Positions 1-11,800 are shown, counted from the stretch's first letter. The stretch is DNA of 47,175 bases from Asparagopsis taxiformis (GCA_030407315.1 JALQPE010003090.1:1-47175); one strand, 5' to 3'. Program-made: numbers and translations. The notes: generated by a model from the sequence alone, not told the origin.

Positions 1-10
1 AGCGTCCTGA

Positions 11-710
11 TTACGTGTCACGGAGCGTCGATGCGAGCGCGTGCGCGCGAACGTTTCCACAAAACCGCGAGCTGGCGCTACGTGTAGCGATTTCCGCGAA
101 TTTCCCTTTATTTTCCCCTCTTTTTTGGGTTTTTTATGACGAAAGTCTTTTTCCCAAATATTTCCCTTTTTGTGTGCGAGCGTGCGGCCGCCGCCGGCCG
201 GCTGCAAAAGGACAGTCTGTCCCAATTAGTTAGCTATTAGTGGTCGCACTGCTTCGCACCCAACCAATAAACGGTCAGCACTTTCGCAGCTACGAGTTAG
301 ACGTTTAGCGCATCGCGAGGACCGATTGCGTTGAAACCTTGCGTGCGGACTGCTTACGATCGCCGACGTACGTGCGCACGCGCCGCGTTTACCGACCGTC
401 GAATTGCGTCACACCGCGAGACCGCGCGTTGCGCCGCATACCACTAGGCCAGGGATTTACGACTCCTGCGTGGATCGTGTTCAGTTCGAGGTTACTCGGT
501 GATCTCACCCTGAGATCACGGCTTGCGCCGGCCCGCGAATCCCGTGTTGCGATCGATCCCTGCGCGTTCCGCCGTTGTACCACCCGATCGCCACCGCGAC
601 CGAGCGATGCGCGAAACGCAAGTTCACGAGCGCGATACGGTTCACCTCGCCCTGACACGGCTAGCAATTCTAGAACTCCCCTAGCGATCGCCATTCCGGC
701 TGGTCCTACA
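11..710 (-). repeat. LTR1, long terminal repeat of the GC-rich retroelement family
   Basis: Read on the minus strand, this begins TGTAGGACCAGCCGG (ending at base 710) and finishes GTGACACGTAAT near base 11. The same start, end and interior recur at 14091-14762 and 16137-16831 on the plus strand, which defines a dispersed LTR of about 0.67-0.70 kb. It is CpG-rich except for an A/T-rich stretch near 105-170. The neighbouring internal region of this copy lies beyond the left edge or is absent, so I cannot say whether it is a 5', 3' or solo LTR. Open frames inside it have no support as genes. Confidence 0.8.
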
Positions 711-738
711 GATGTGGTGGGCGTGGTGGGCGTGGTGT

Positions 739-1336
739 CTGTCAGTTGGGAAGGTTGCGGCTTCTGTAGATACTGTCGGGGTGGAAATAAGGATGGAAGA
801 AGGGGCTGGTGGGTCGGTGCTGGGCCGTGGTAGGTGGCGTTTGGTTCGTTAGCAGTTTTGAGGGATCAGGGGCAGGTTGTGTGGTGGATTGTTCGTGCGG
901 TTTTTGGTTGGGTATTCGGAGCTTCTCTTTTTGTTCCGCATTGTGGTGTGGCGTTGGACGTAGTCATCGATGGTGTCACCGATGTTGAGGGTAATGCTTC
1001 TCGCTTCCTCTTCGAGAATGGTGGGGTCAATAATTGTTAGTTCAGTGACTGTGTTGCGAATTTTCTGAAGGAAGAGGTTCGGAGGGAGTCAGAGCGATTC
1101 GGAGCGATTCGGGGGGGTAGTGTGGATGTGATAGTTTTGGGGAGGCTGGAAAGGATGATGACGGAGAGGCGATCTTGTAGGCGTTTGTAATTGGCGAAGT
1201 CGGAGGGTTCAGTTGGTGCTGTGGTTGAGGCGTTGAGGTGATCGTCAAGGCGGAGGTCGGATGCGAGAACTTCGAGGGTGCGGAGCCAGATGGGGAAATT
1301 GTCAAGTTCGAGGGAAGGGAGGTGTGCGCGTTCCAT
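739..1336 (-). pseudogene. copia-type gag N-terminal fragment, frameshifted
   Basis: A minus-strand frame from ATG at 1336 encodes about 99 residues with the look of a copia Gag (UBN2-like): LDNFPIWLRTLEVLASDL near the start, then YKRLQDRLSVIILSSLP. After a stop at 1037 the similarity resumes in another frame with IGDTIDDYVQRHTTMRNK, the expected next block of this fold (a helix followed by an 'I..GD.I.DYI.RH..IR' pattern). A frameshift therefore splits the gene. Downstream the frames dissolve into Pro/Thr-rich sequence until LTR1. The family call rests on remembered motif patterns, not a search. Confidence 0.5.
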
Positions 1337-1396
1337 GATGAGAGGAGAAAGGGGGATGCGTGATCGCGGGCAGTGGGCGCTTTGAGGCCGATAACC

Positions 1397-1501
1397 TGTT
1401 AGAAGAGTGTCTCTTGTGAGTATCTCTTTTGGGTTTATTCAGTTAGCTGAGTTGGTTAAGTATAATCTTCTATCTCGTGACCGGCGGCGGTCTCTACGAC
1501 A
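1397..1501 (-). repeat. Short LTR of the copia-like remnant
   Basis: On the plus strand this runs from TGTTAGAAGAG to CTCTACGACA, giving the TG...CA ends of an LTR in either orientation. It lies immediately upstream (minus strand) of a primer-binding-like GGTTATCGG and the gag start. Only one copy is in the window, so the outer boundary at 1501 is an inference from the CA dinucleotide. Confidence 0.4.
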
Positions 1502-1634
1502 GGCTGTCTCTTATTAGCATCCTGACACTTATCACATGCAAAAGCCCCTCTGCCAATACTGGATATATAATTTCCTGAATTGCCTAATATTGGCTTTCTT
1601 CCTTTGAGAATTTCACTTCATTTCCCATGTGGTT

Positions 1635-2970
1635 CTATTCTTTCTCAAGTGTCCCTGTTCCTACGACGCAATTCTCAAAGTCTTCCACAGCTTGATCACC
1701 TGGCTGTGATATAAAACCAACATGTCCTTCTATCCCTCGCATTACCCTTCGCACAGAAATTTCTTTCCCGCCAGAAAATGGACCCTTAGACTCTTGTATT
1801 ATATTCGATGTGCAGTCGTGCCCTAGCACCTCCTTGACCATGTGGTACGAATAGTCGACAATATTACCACGTTTTAGTACAACCACACTAACCCCGATGT
1901 TGACGACGAATACAGCTACAAGAATAATGCCCAGAGGCAGAATGTTGACAACCGGAGCGTTCACTGACACGTCAACGACACAACCGGAAGTGGTGTTTTC
2001 AAAGAAAATATCCAGTCGAACTTGAGGCTGATCGACTTTCTGCAAATCCATCGAGGATGCGAGAAATGACACCATTGGTTGAACTACTTGGGATGGAGAA
2101 AAGCTGCAATTCAGAATGCGATTGGATCTAATTACAGTATCTGGGATGCTGGTTTCAATGACTTCCACTTCTCCCTGAATGCAATTAGGGTTGAGCATAC
2201 TAAGGCCATTCCCGACGGTGCGAAGAAGATCGTCCGCACTGAAGTGACTTTTGAGATTCGTAAATAGAGACCTTCTAGCAGCGTCATGCCATGCAAGGAA
2301 GGAATTAATTAAATCCTTCCAATTCTCCATTTCCGGAAATCTGTACATAAATCAAACCAAGTGCAGTCATTACTACAGTCACCGTTGGCGAAATGAAAGC
2401 TGGATTCTTGGTGGGCACCTCACGCGTGCTGCAGAAATCTAGAGAAGTCGTTACAGTGCCAATCTGACTCACAAGAGGCACATCTACACAAAAGGCGCTT
2501 CCATGTACTTCACTAGGCTTCGGCCTTTGCGACGAATTCATAAAGACACCATAGTCTCCATCACCACATCCAGAGAAAACAGTCTCTCGCGGAAATGTTA
2601 TAGCGATGGAACCAATTGTTGCGACTAGAAGAATTAGTCGCGCAAACGTGGGCCACAATAGAAGCTTGAAAATAATTTGCTGTTCATGTCGTTTCCAGTG
2701 CTTTTCATGGTAAGGATATGTTCCTCGAAGCCATGAGACGACTCGGGTGGGCTCGGGAAAGCCAGTGTAGATAATGAAACGGCGGAAGGAGTTGAATGAG
2801 AAACTAGCACGAGGGGTTTGTTGGATGAGTTTGGAGACGACTGAGGTTAGGTTGAGGAGAATGAGTGAAATGAGTGTGGCGGAGATGAAGACATTTAGCA
2901 CTTCACTCTCAAACTGGAAGGACGTGAATGTTAAGCCTGGAGTGACGTCTACAGGGTCGCTGAGACCCAT
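1635..2970 (-). pseudogene. Three-helix membrane protein paralogue, broken copy
   Basis: From ATG at 2970 the minus strand encodes a protein opening MGLSDPVDVTPG, clearly homologous to the gene at 3630-4937. Shared blocks include TSFQF.SE.LN.FIS, FRRFII, KHWK..EQ, LLLWP and GCGDGD; after a frame change near 2340 they include VKEVLG.DC.SN.IQ.SKG and a .GHVGF. C-terminal motif. Hydrophobic segments near residues 25-45, 105-127 and a C-terminal one match the paralogue. About 35-40 residues present in the paralogue are missing at the frame change. The junction could instead be a short intron ending TTTATGTACAG, but the lost segment favours a degraded gene. I do not recognise the family. Confidence 0.6.
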
Positions 2971-3629
2971 TGTGCTGAAGGTTTGTGATACTAGGCTAGG
3001 CCTTCTTCTAGGCGCATTCTTCCAGCTTTATATCACTTTCGCTAGCTACGTAAATATAAACGTGGGAAAGCACGCTATACACGCATAGATGGATGTCATT
3101 GTTGGAATACGTTTAGGAGTGGCTATTGCACATGCCATAGAACCCGTTCCAAGCGGAAAAAGGATTCACCTGCGTCTAATGTATCCCTGTAGCCTACTCG
3201 CCGTGACAGCCTGGGTCTCGAGAGGGCGGATTCGACGAGATGGAGCCCTTTCTAGTCCAATGATGCACATTGTGATTATGAGATCCTACAGTGAGATTCT
3301 TCTACGCCACATGAGCCAACTTCCTACGAGATTCCTTGTCCAATGGAAGTGAAGCTATTGTTTTTTACTTTCAGCGAAAGGATGAGAAGACACCCGGGCA
3401 CGAGGATTCATGAAATTTTACTTGATGAGCTTAACAAAAATATGCATTGTTGCCGATCAAACCATGTTGAAGTTTCTGCACTCTTCCATTGTATTTGTTT
3501 CTATCCACTCTATCTTCAAACTTCTCTATGCCGTATTTAACATCCATTGTTTTCCACCATGTTTGACGTGATATGGTGATTCGATTTGTCCCGTCTCTTC
3601 GCAACATCTTGCTTCCGAAACGCGCTACA
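2971..3629. promoter_or_regulatory. Divergent intergenic region between the membrane-protein paralogues
   Basis: This 659-bp gap separates two homologous genes transcribed away from each other, so it must hold both promoters if both are or were expressed. The only distinctive thing I see is a short inverted repeat near 2993-3011 (CTAGGCTAGGCCTTCTTCTAG). I identify no TATA box or defined factor site. Small open frames here look random. Confidence 0.35.
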
Positions 3630-4937
3630 ATGCCTATCAGTGACCCTGTAGATGTCACTCCAGCCTCCTCGCTGACCTCCTTCCAGTTTCAAAGCGAAAT
3701 CCTCAATATCTTCATCTCTTCTATTCTCATCTCTCTCATTATTCTCAACACTGAATCGATGATCTTAAAACTCATGCAGCAAACACCACGTTCTCATTTC
3801 TCATTTGATACATTCCGCCGCTTCATAATTTTCAGCGGCAGCGATGATCCCGTTCGAATCATTTCGTTCCTTCGAGGGAAATATCCATTCTTTGCGAAAC
3901 ACTGGAAACAGTATGAGCAGCGTTTCAATCTCAAACTTCTGCTCTGGCCCCTGTCTGCACGGATGTTTCTTTTGGTGGTGGCAGTCGGTGCCATTGCAGC
4001 AGGAATTCCGCGGGAGGTTATTCTTTCGGGATGTGAAGACGGTGATTTTCGATTCGCCGTTGACCTTTCTCCGATCCAGAGGACGGTAGGTCAACCCTTC
4101 TGTATTCATGTCCCACTGGTTACTTCACTGGGCAAAACACCATCCACACTCAGATACTGTACATTCTCGACTACTAGATTTCCCGTTAATGAAACAGGAT
4201 TGACGCGGCTGAATGTGCAGTTCCAAGAGGATGGAAGTTTCATCTGGGAACTTCAGGGTCCGGAATTTTTCATAGGGGCTTTTTCATATTTTCAATGGAC
4301 GAACGGTGAGGGAAGATCACTCTACTCATTTCCCAGCAATTCTATTTCGTCCGAGCAATTTCTTGATGCACTAATCCTGGGTGCTGTAGGTGCCGGGTTA
4401 ACTTGTAAACGTGGATTCACAGAAAGTATTCAAACCGGAAATGGAATTGTAGCTGGAGCGACCAGTATGCTAACCGGAGAGTGTGCGACCAATATCTTCG
4501 AAGCGGTTTCGGCCATGGCCAGCAACTTACGTTTAACATTCTTTACAGAGAAAGTCGATGAAAGGCAAATGAGATACGATCCGGCACGCCAGCAACTTAC
4601 GAGAGAGTGTCCCATTCAGATTTCGGTCATCAGACCACTCGTTGATATTTTTACTCTGCTGGTCACTCTTATTGTGACGATAAGTTTCAATGCGGTTGTT
4701 GGAATACTTGTCTCAAGACGTGGCAACATCACAGATAGTTGGTATCACATAGTGAAGGAGGTGCTTGGATACGATTGTATGTCCAATGTAATCCAAGATT
4801 CGAAAGGGGCTTGTTCAGTTACGAATAAGGTGCGGATGCAGCGGGTGATTCGCAATGACCACGGTCACGTGGGTTTTGTGCTAGAGCGCAATGACGACGA
4901 GGTTGACGACTTTGAGAGAGATACATTGGTGTTCTGA
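3630..4937 (+). CDS. Predicted three-helix membrane protein, unknown family
   Basis: An intronless 435-residue frame. I chose ATG 3630 over an upstream in-frame ATG at 3573 because the neighbouring paralogue begins at the equivalent point (M-[PG]-[IL]-SDPVDVTP). Hydrophobic segments lie near residues 24-44, 105-127 and 332-362. Between helices two and three is a roughly 200-residue polar, Cys-containing segment with an N-glycosylation-type NET (187-189), which could be lumenal or extracellular. After helix three a conserved tail (WYHIVKEVLGYDC, then HVGFV) ends in an acidic run. The gene is head-to-head with its broken paralogue, suggesting inverted tandem duplication. I do not recognise a function. 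Confidence 0.7.
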   Translation: MPISDPVDVTPASSLTSFQFQSEILNIFISSILISLIILNTESMILKLMQQTPRSHFSFDTFRRFIIFSGSDDPVRIISFLRGKYPFFAKHWKQYEQRFNLKLLLWPLSARMFLLVVAVGAIAAGIPREVILSGCEDGDFRFAVDLSPIQRTVGQPFCIHVPLVTSLGKTPSTLRYCTFSTTRFPVNETGLTRLNVQFQEDGSFIWELQGPEFFIGAFSYFQWTNGEGRSLYSFPSNSISSEQFLDALILGAVGAGLTCKRGFTESIQTGNGIVAGATSMLTGECATNIFEAVSAMASNLRLTFFTEKVDERQMRYDPARQQLTRECPIQISVIRPLVDIFTLLVTLIVTISFNAVVGILVSRRGNITDSWYHIVKEVLGYDCMSNVIQDSKGACSVTNKVRMQRVIRNDHGHVGFVLERNDDEVDDFERDTLVF

Positions 4938-5129
4938 TTTTAGAGTCCAACGGATTCCAGACTGAAGTCATGAATGGAAGAAAACGCAAGTTTTACAACT
5001 TATCACATGTAGATTTAGAAATTTTAAAAATTATGATGTTTGGTCACCATCACGGACACGTGTGCTTCCTTTCTCATCAACTGAATTCCCCCAGATCATA
5101 CTCGAACCCGCGACGTATCAACCACAACG

Positions 5130-5925
5130 CACCTTCACGCTTCCGACCGCTCTTTTACAACGCGCGCGTCACAATTGAGCGTCGCAAATCCCATTCTAAA
5201 GCTACATCGCATCTCGATATTGGATGCACTCGTTCGCGTCGCACACAGACTTCAATTGTAACCGCACTAATAACGCTTTTTCCAGTACGAGTCCGATCAA
5301 CAGCTCCGCTTGGTCACAGATTTGCTTCAATTCCTCAATTGATATCTTTCGAAATCACGCATGCTCATTTCCACCCGCCTTGAAGTTGTCCACAAATCGT
5401 ACAGCTTCATATACCTTGTCAAATGAAAGTACCATGCGTTCGGCATCGTCGCCCGTCCCGACTGCCAGAACGCTCTCCGCATCCACCATGACGACGAAAA
5501 GTTCCACGTGGTGCTGTCAATCGCCCGACGCGCAGCACCTCACAGGGGCATGATGGAAACACCGGCCAAGTCTCAGCTGTATCCGTTTTTGAAACATGTT
5601 TCATACAGTTTTTTTAATGACGTCAGCACATATCACCAGCGCCATATGCCCGACTCTTTCTTTACACTGAGAATTTTTGTTTTCGGAATTGCCACCTCTT
5701 TGGCTACTTTTCCTGCGGTCTTATCCAGTGAAATCGGCGACGTTGTTCGATCCTCCGTTTCCGTACGGATACGATTTGGCAAGACAGGTCCATGTTGTGT
5801 GTTTGGCCGCGGTGCAGCGGTGCAATTATTACCGCGCGACGCAACGGGAGCGCTGGATGGATGAACGCCATCTCGGTATTTTGCCAGTTTGGCGTTGGCG
5901 GGAGGCAACACTCAAACTGTTCTGA
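5130..5925 (-). pseudogene. Degenerate coding-like sequence, unknown protein
   Basis: On the minus strand a frame near 5500-5220 reads as plausible protein (VDAESVLAVGTGDDAERM, then VYEAVRFVDNFKAGGNEH), crosses one TGA and continues as IEELKQICDQAELLIG. Upstream, 5911-5633 is an open frame of about 90 residues. These could be exons or frame-shifted pieces of one gene. I see no motif that names a family. It may be the downstream part of the same decayed minus-strand gene as 6480-7800. Real protein-coding origin is an inference from codon-like composition. Confidence 0.3.
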
Positions 5926-6479
5926 TATTTATTCTTAGGGACTGCGCGTGGCCAATCACCTCTCTTAATAACCACTTGGATTAACCTTAGCCGTTTCGGA
6001 GTGAACGCGAGTGCATCGACAACTTCTAGACCACTTCACACAAAGATCTATGCTGCATAATGATAAAAGCTTATGGGCATACCAAACACAACTCGATCCT
6101 CCGGAGGAGGATCCAAAAACTGATGCATCTGTTCCGCAAAAGTATTCCACGCCACAGAATGCACCACATGCCATTTTACACGTTCAAACACAATACCACA
6201 CAGCGCATCTCACACTACGTCATGTAGATCCAGTCTCAGCCTTCGCAATTCATCTGTGGTAGAGACAAAAACTCATTGATAATGCTTTCAAACCTCCACA
6301 AGTCTATTTGAAGCTGCATTCACAAGAATCACAATCATCTCCATTCCCACACTTGACGCCGTGTTCGCATTTGGAACTGTCTCCCACATACTGCCTCTCC
6401 GACTCTCAAGTAGTCTCGCAGACGCGTTTAAACTGCAAACGCAAGTTCGTACACGTCCTGCTCCTCCCATCGCACATTC

Positions 6480-7800
6480 ATAGACCCCCGTGCGCCATTC
6501 GCGCGCTCCTCACAATCCCGGAACACTTCTCCCAGAATTCTGTCCGGCGTCACGGCAATTTGCGTACTATCAGATGTGCAAGGTCTTGTAATGCGCTATG
6601 TAGAGACGAAACTATTCTAATTTCATGATTACGACTTGCAGCTACTTTGCCCGCTGCAAGCCCGACTGCCGGGAGTGATACATTCAGATCGGCGACATAT
6701 GTTTGCAGTCGTTCCAGACGAGCTTTAGCATGGTAATGCCAAATCTGCAGAGTTTTCCTTGCGACGTGTATCAGTTGGTGAATCGGGCTCTAGAAACCAT
6801 GCATCACCCTTGTTCAGTTTTCTACCAGCTTGCCGTAGTATCTTCTCGTCCCTCCAACTCACTCTTGGTACCACATTTATGTTGATGTACAGACCAAGGG
6901 TGGTTTCGAAAAGAACGGATTTTACTACACGTTCATGGATGATGGGCTCCTTTCTCCGTTTCTCCCAAACTTTCTCTATCGTTGCGCGAAGAAATGACAG
7001 GACTTCGTCGTTAGTGGAAAGCACGGTATGTGTAGTCACCTTTTGTTGGAAATTTTCTAGTCGCTGAACGTTGTACCCATACCTGCGATGCGAACTGCCG
7101 GCAATTGCCATCGACGGTAATGGCAGGACAACAATACATTCATGGCGAGTCTCGAGACGGTCCTCGAGCGAGACGAAATAAACTATGATGGGTCTCTTCA
7201 CGTTGTATTACTCAAGTTCTGAGGATTTTTTGGACGAAAGACATGTGGAAGGACTAGACCTTTGCGGTGAACTCGTGCTATTCCGTCTAGAACACTCAAT
7301 ATACATCCCGTCAGCACTGCCCTTCTTTAGCTTATCCGGAAGCAGCGTCGCGTCGGCTCGGTTCACAACAGCGGCGGTCACAAACAGGCCGAAAAATCGC
7401 CTTGCAAGTCCTTAATTGCGGTGAAATCATGAATGTTGGTTGCGGATGCATGTCCGGCAGGTAGCGAGGGTGGTCAAATATTTTTTCTTGCCTATCGCGG
7501 ATATAGCGAGTCCGGACTGTCCGCTGTGCTCGACAGTAGCAACTCGAGCGCCTTCTCTTCGAACATGTGCCTCTCAAAAGTAGAAACTGGTAGCATTTGT
7601 GCAGAGGAATCGATGACTGAATTTGCCTCCAAATGCAGAACGGGGGCAATTTTCGACGCAGAAGCGGCCTGAGAGGGATGAGGATTGCATCGAGTAGCGC
7701 TTCCAATGGGTCTGCACGCAAAAGATGGTTGCCTTCTTTTAGACTGCTTCTTCGCACGTCACAGGCTGCTTGACTGGGTTGTGGTGAATTCTCCCCCATC
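6480..7800 (-). pseudogene. Degenerate coding-like sequence, unknown protein
   Basis: The longest clean piece is 7201-6725 on the minus strand, about 158 residues including RPIIVYFVSLEDRLETRHE and an amphipathic Lys/Glu-rich stretch. It can be read further upstream through a single TAA. A later frame (about 6720-6570) continues with AVGLAAGKVAASRNHEIRI. Several stops and frame changes interrupt the region, so it is either decayed or contains introns I cannot place. A weak resemblance to a protein-kinase catalytic loop near 7240 was considered and not accepted. Confidence 0.3.
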
Positions 7801-7810
7801 AACGGTGGGG

Positions 7811-8376
7811 GTTGTTGTTCTGCGTGGTAGAGATGTCACTGCCGATGGACACCAGACTCCATAGGAGGAAGAGAGACTTGATAAAGCTGCGGCTACTACG
7901 CAACTGCGGTATGCTGGGTTGGAGTGGCAAATGAATACTCTATTGGTTGCAATATGGCTTGTATGGGCTCAGGACATGTGGAAAACACCTTTTTTCGTGT
8001 CAGTTGGGGTGCTGTGTAACAAATACGTTTCAATCCTATCCATGACGAAACATAGAAGGGTAGGGGGTGGCAAGTTCCGAGCAAGTAACATACTCGAGAT
8101 AAAGCCAGTCCACACCACTCATGAAAGTGGGCTGGTCATACTCCCCACAGCCTCGCTTCTTATATATTCACTACGTAATATCTTCTCGTAACGAACTATT
8201 ACTGATTTCCATACCGCCAGACCTGCCGTCTTCCTTTCTTCCTCTAATTGCGTGTTATGCGCTTTTAGGCTATCACAATTTCCTGCGTATATCAGCGCTA
8301 TGAAAGACGCCAACCACCTTGCCGACATTATAACCTATCCAATGTTCAATGCTCTTCACAATTTGACGTTGTCACG
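7811..8376. other. Intergenic, upstream of the thioredoxin-like gene
   Basis: No gene that I can support. It contains only short open frames on both strands. The promoter of the thioredoxin-like gene is presumably in its right half, but I can point to no specific element. Confidence 0.3.
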
Positions 8377-8843
8377 ATGGTTCTCAAAATCGGAAAAGCA
8401 GTCGAGTTTGACTCTTTGGTATCTTCTGCGCCGGTCGCATTGGTAGACTTTTACGCCGTATGGTAAGCAGCCATCCATCATTTCCATCCACGCGCCGCGC
8501 ACATGTGACCAAAGACTAACCTGGGATGATTAATGGCTGATACTACAGGTACGGACCGTGCAGAACGATTGCGCCAGTTCTGGATGACATGGAGCAGAGA
8601 TTTGAAGCTGCTGGGCGGCCAGTGAAATTTTTTAAAGTAGATGTGGATGAAAACGCAGAATTGGTTGAGAAAATGGGTATTACTGCCATGCCGACGTTTC
8701 ATATCTATAAGAATGGCCGACTTGAGAAGCAAGTTATCGGCGCGCAAATGAAAGTCATCAACGAGACCATTGACCATCTTCTATCCGACGTTGCCAAAGT
8801 TGACAATGCAGATGAGGAAAAGGTTGCCGTGCAAGTCGAGTGA
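8377..8843 (+). CDS. Thioredoxin-like protein with WYGPC active site (two exons)
   Basis: Exon 1 is 8377-8462 and exon 2 is 8549-8843, split by an 86-nt intron beginning GTAAGC and ending ACAG. The product is 126 residues, slightly longer than a typical 105-110-residue thioredoxin because of an acidic C-terminal tail. The fold is evident: VALVDFYAVW, then YGPCRTIAPVLDDME, KVDVDENAELVEKMGI and the cis-proline loop AMPTFHIYKNG. Classical thioredoxins have WCGPC; here the nucleophilic first cysteine is tyrosine (TAC for TGC) while the second is kept. The protein as written could not carry out normal disulfide reduction; it may be a one-cysteine thioredoxin-like protein, a decaying copy, or a base error. 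No signal peptide, so probably cytosolic. Confidence 0.9.
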
Positions 8844-11800
8844 AGCCTTTGCTAATGTGATGTGGCCATTCCGTTGACTGCTGCTACTCGCCAATACGTT
8901 GCACGGGTAGTACCAACTGCACTCGCTGATTGTGGTAACTCGGTTAGTGTTGGATAAATACCTTCATCCTCGTATAACCACTAAGTCACACCGGACATGT
9001 GGTTCATTGGTTTTACAGTTAGCACTTGTAAAGAATAAAACTCAACTCATTGGACAATCCCGTCGTGAAATAGCATGTGCATCTGCGAAAACGCGTTTCA
9101 GTACCGGTAGAACCTGATGGTACGCAATTCAATATGTATCATGTGCTCGTGTGAAGCGGTTGTTGATTTTCGCTCCATATGTGGCCAAGGCGACACCCAT
9201 GCATATCACATGTAGATGCTCTCATCAACCATGCTAGAGGGCATGAGTTGAAAGCGGTAATTGCATGATCGTGAGCTGTGATATGTTGTTTCACAATCGT
9301 CGTGTGGAACATTGCGTCAAGATACCAGTCCAAACTCGATACAACTGTGCCAATATTTTAATTACATGGCGACATGCTGCCACCCTAGATCCATCTCGCC
9401 GGGTGGAATTCCAACAAAGCAAATGTTGTAATGGTGTCAAGTTTCGGATACCTCAGTGCTGACATCAGAGTGGAGGCAAGAGCCTTGCAGTGATGTTACG
9501 TTTTGTGATTGCGTGCAGAATAAAGTCAGGTTTTAATCGGCCAAGGGTTGCGCAGTGTATGGTCAATGTCACTATCCCTCTCTTGATTGATTTTGATCTG
9601 CCACGACGTAACCGTCCTCGTCCAACCGCATACCTCTATTTCCATTCTTACACGTGCATACGTACACGGCAATATTGGTATATGGTCTCCCTCGACTGCA
9701 AGCCATGACTCTACGATCAGCTTCAGGATCCTCAACTGAGCTGGATCCTTTTCATCAATATTACAATCCTAGAAGCAAACTCTATTTCGCAACAACATTT
9801 TCTCAACAAAAGCCATTTTGTCCGTGTTCTTCTACCGTAACAGAAATTCAATAAACGCCCCCCCCCCTTTGTCCACTTCACTTCCCGAGCTACACATGGT
9901 CTTTCGTGTAGTCTTCGAGATATCCAAATATTCGGCCATCTTTCTTTCGTGAGCTGTTGAGTTATTTTCCCATCCACACTCAAAGATAGATTTCTTCTCT
10001 ATCTATTCATGATGGCAGGCGAAGTGTCGAGGACAGGCATTTCGATTACAAAATTAGAAATCTACACGCATGACGCCAGCTCAGTATTCATCCTCTCATC
10101 TGCTCCACAATTGCCAAACCCCTCGAGAGAAATTAGTATCCAATACCTGCAAATTCTTCGACGCTTTCCTTCCTCGGGCGGTCCTCTATCCGTTATTGCC
10201 TTTCTCTTTCAAAAGTGATAGAATCACCATGTTGTAGTTGTACAACCACAGAAGTTGCTGATTTATCCACTTCTCGGACAAATCTTAGGATAGAGCTTTG
10301 AACAAATCATCTTGAGATCCTATCGCTGCTTTTCTTTCATTGAACATGCCCTTTACATATTTCTCCGAGGAAATCCAAGTTTCGAAGATAATCAATCGCT
10401 ACAGTAGCGGTGAGATGTGTGAACGTTGAAACTATGCATTTTGGTGAGATGAAACCTTTTTGCTGCAGGCATTTATTTATCCAACTTATCATTGTGTTTA
10501 GATATTGCCCAGGCGAAGTTTAGGGTACTTCTGTCGCTCTCAACCCGCAAAGGGGAGAAGATTTATGCAGCAAGGTTACTTTGTTGAATTCACCAACAGC
10601 TTGATCTTTGCACTTCCACGCCTTTAACTTTCATGATCGGCAGTGTGAACAGTGCGACCACAATTTTGATTTTATCATTCCGTCAATCTTGTTTCGTGAT
10701 ATCCGGATGTACTCGCGAGATGCGAGAACTTTTTCAGTTTCCATGAGCATCCGAAGATGTAAAGCGTCAAAGCATGAAATAGAGTTGTTTCATTCATGCA
10801 ACATCGATCTACTCAAATTTGTGAGAAAGATGTGTGGAACAGAGAGTTCCAGTTTCGAGTGTTTTAGAAGAACAAAAACGAGGTGGTGCTCTCCAATGCG
10901 TCGGAGTGCAGCAATTATTTCAACAAACCAGCACTTCAGAGTGAAGCAAATCTTGCAGTGTTCGTTGATCACTAACTTTCCTTTCCAACTCCTGCGAAAT
11001 CCATGCATGAGCCACATCATCTTTTCCATAGACATCAAAAAAGTCCTCAGACTATACCATCCTATCTATCTAAATGGTGTGCCGGCACACACTTCTACAT
11101 TCCCATTGAGCTAGCTAGGCTCGGGAACAACGCAACATCGGACAGGACACTGTGCACAGTGGGATCGGGCTTAATTCCAGAATCAAAGCCCAATCCCAAG
11201 AAACTTGAAGGGATCCCAAACACTTCTCTCCCGGGCCGAGAAGATGGCCAACCAACCGGGAGCAACCAGAGAAAACCGAGAACACAGGGACGGAGGATAG
11301 ATATGCCTCCATCCAGAACGAAGCCATGGCCGCCTCAGACAGCCACAGCGAAGAAAAAGGGACCGCTGACAGTCGCAGCGAAGTCCCCAATGATCCCGAA
11401 ACCCCTGCCGCCACTTTTGGGCAGCTCACGGGAACCACAACCGTCACCCTACTCTCGCAGCCCCGACATCAAGACACACCGGAGATCAACTCTCCTCGTG
11501 CCCAAACGATGCCCGCCGCGAGATCCCCAACCCCCCCGGAAACCCCGAGAGCCCCAGCGACCGCAGAGACTATTGTCCTACGGCGACCGGCGACTCCCCG
11601 CTCCGGAAACCCTAACCACTCCCGCAGCCCGGACTCCGTCCGCTGCGGGTAACCCCAACAAACCAACCCCCGGGAGCCCTGCGACTCCACCCAGCTGCAG
11701 CAGCAAGCTACACCCAGCTGGAGACGTCTCGCCCCCGGAACCGCCAACGAAAGAAGCCAAATGCCACCCACAGGACACGCCGCTGAGCAGAACGGCGTCC

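Larger units (their letters stand above)
711..1501 (-). mobile_element. Remnant of a Ty1/copia-like retrotransposon (5' LTR, leader, gag start)
   Basis: Read on the minus strand this is a 105-bp LTR (1501-1397), a short leader that starts with a primer-binding-like GGTTATCGGCC (1396-1386), and then a gag-like coding stretch. It stops abruptly at 710 where LTR1 begins, so LTR1 most likely inserted into or recombined with it. No reverse transcriptase or integrase of this element is visible in the window. Confidence 0.5.

Noticed and set aside
339..833. 164-residue open frame in LTR1
   Set aside because: Arg/Pro-rich frame caused by high GC; the same sequence is an LTR in two other places where the frame is not kept.
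7230..7330. Protein-kinase catalytic loop on the minus strand
   Set aside because: A single-frame resemblance (VHRKGL near RPKN) lacks the catalytic Asp and the DFG and glycine-loop motifs, and a better open frame covers the same bases.
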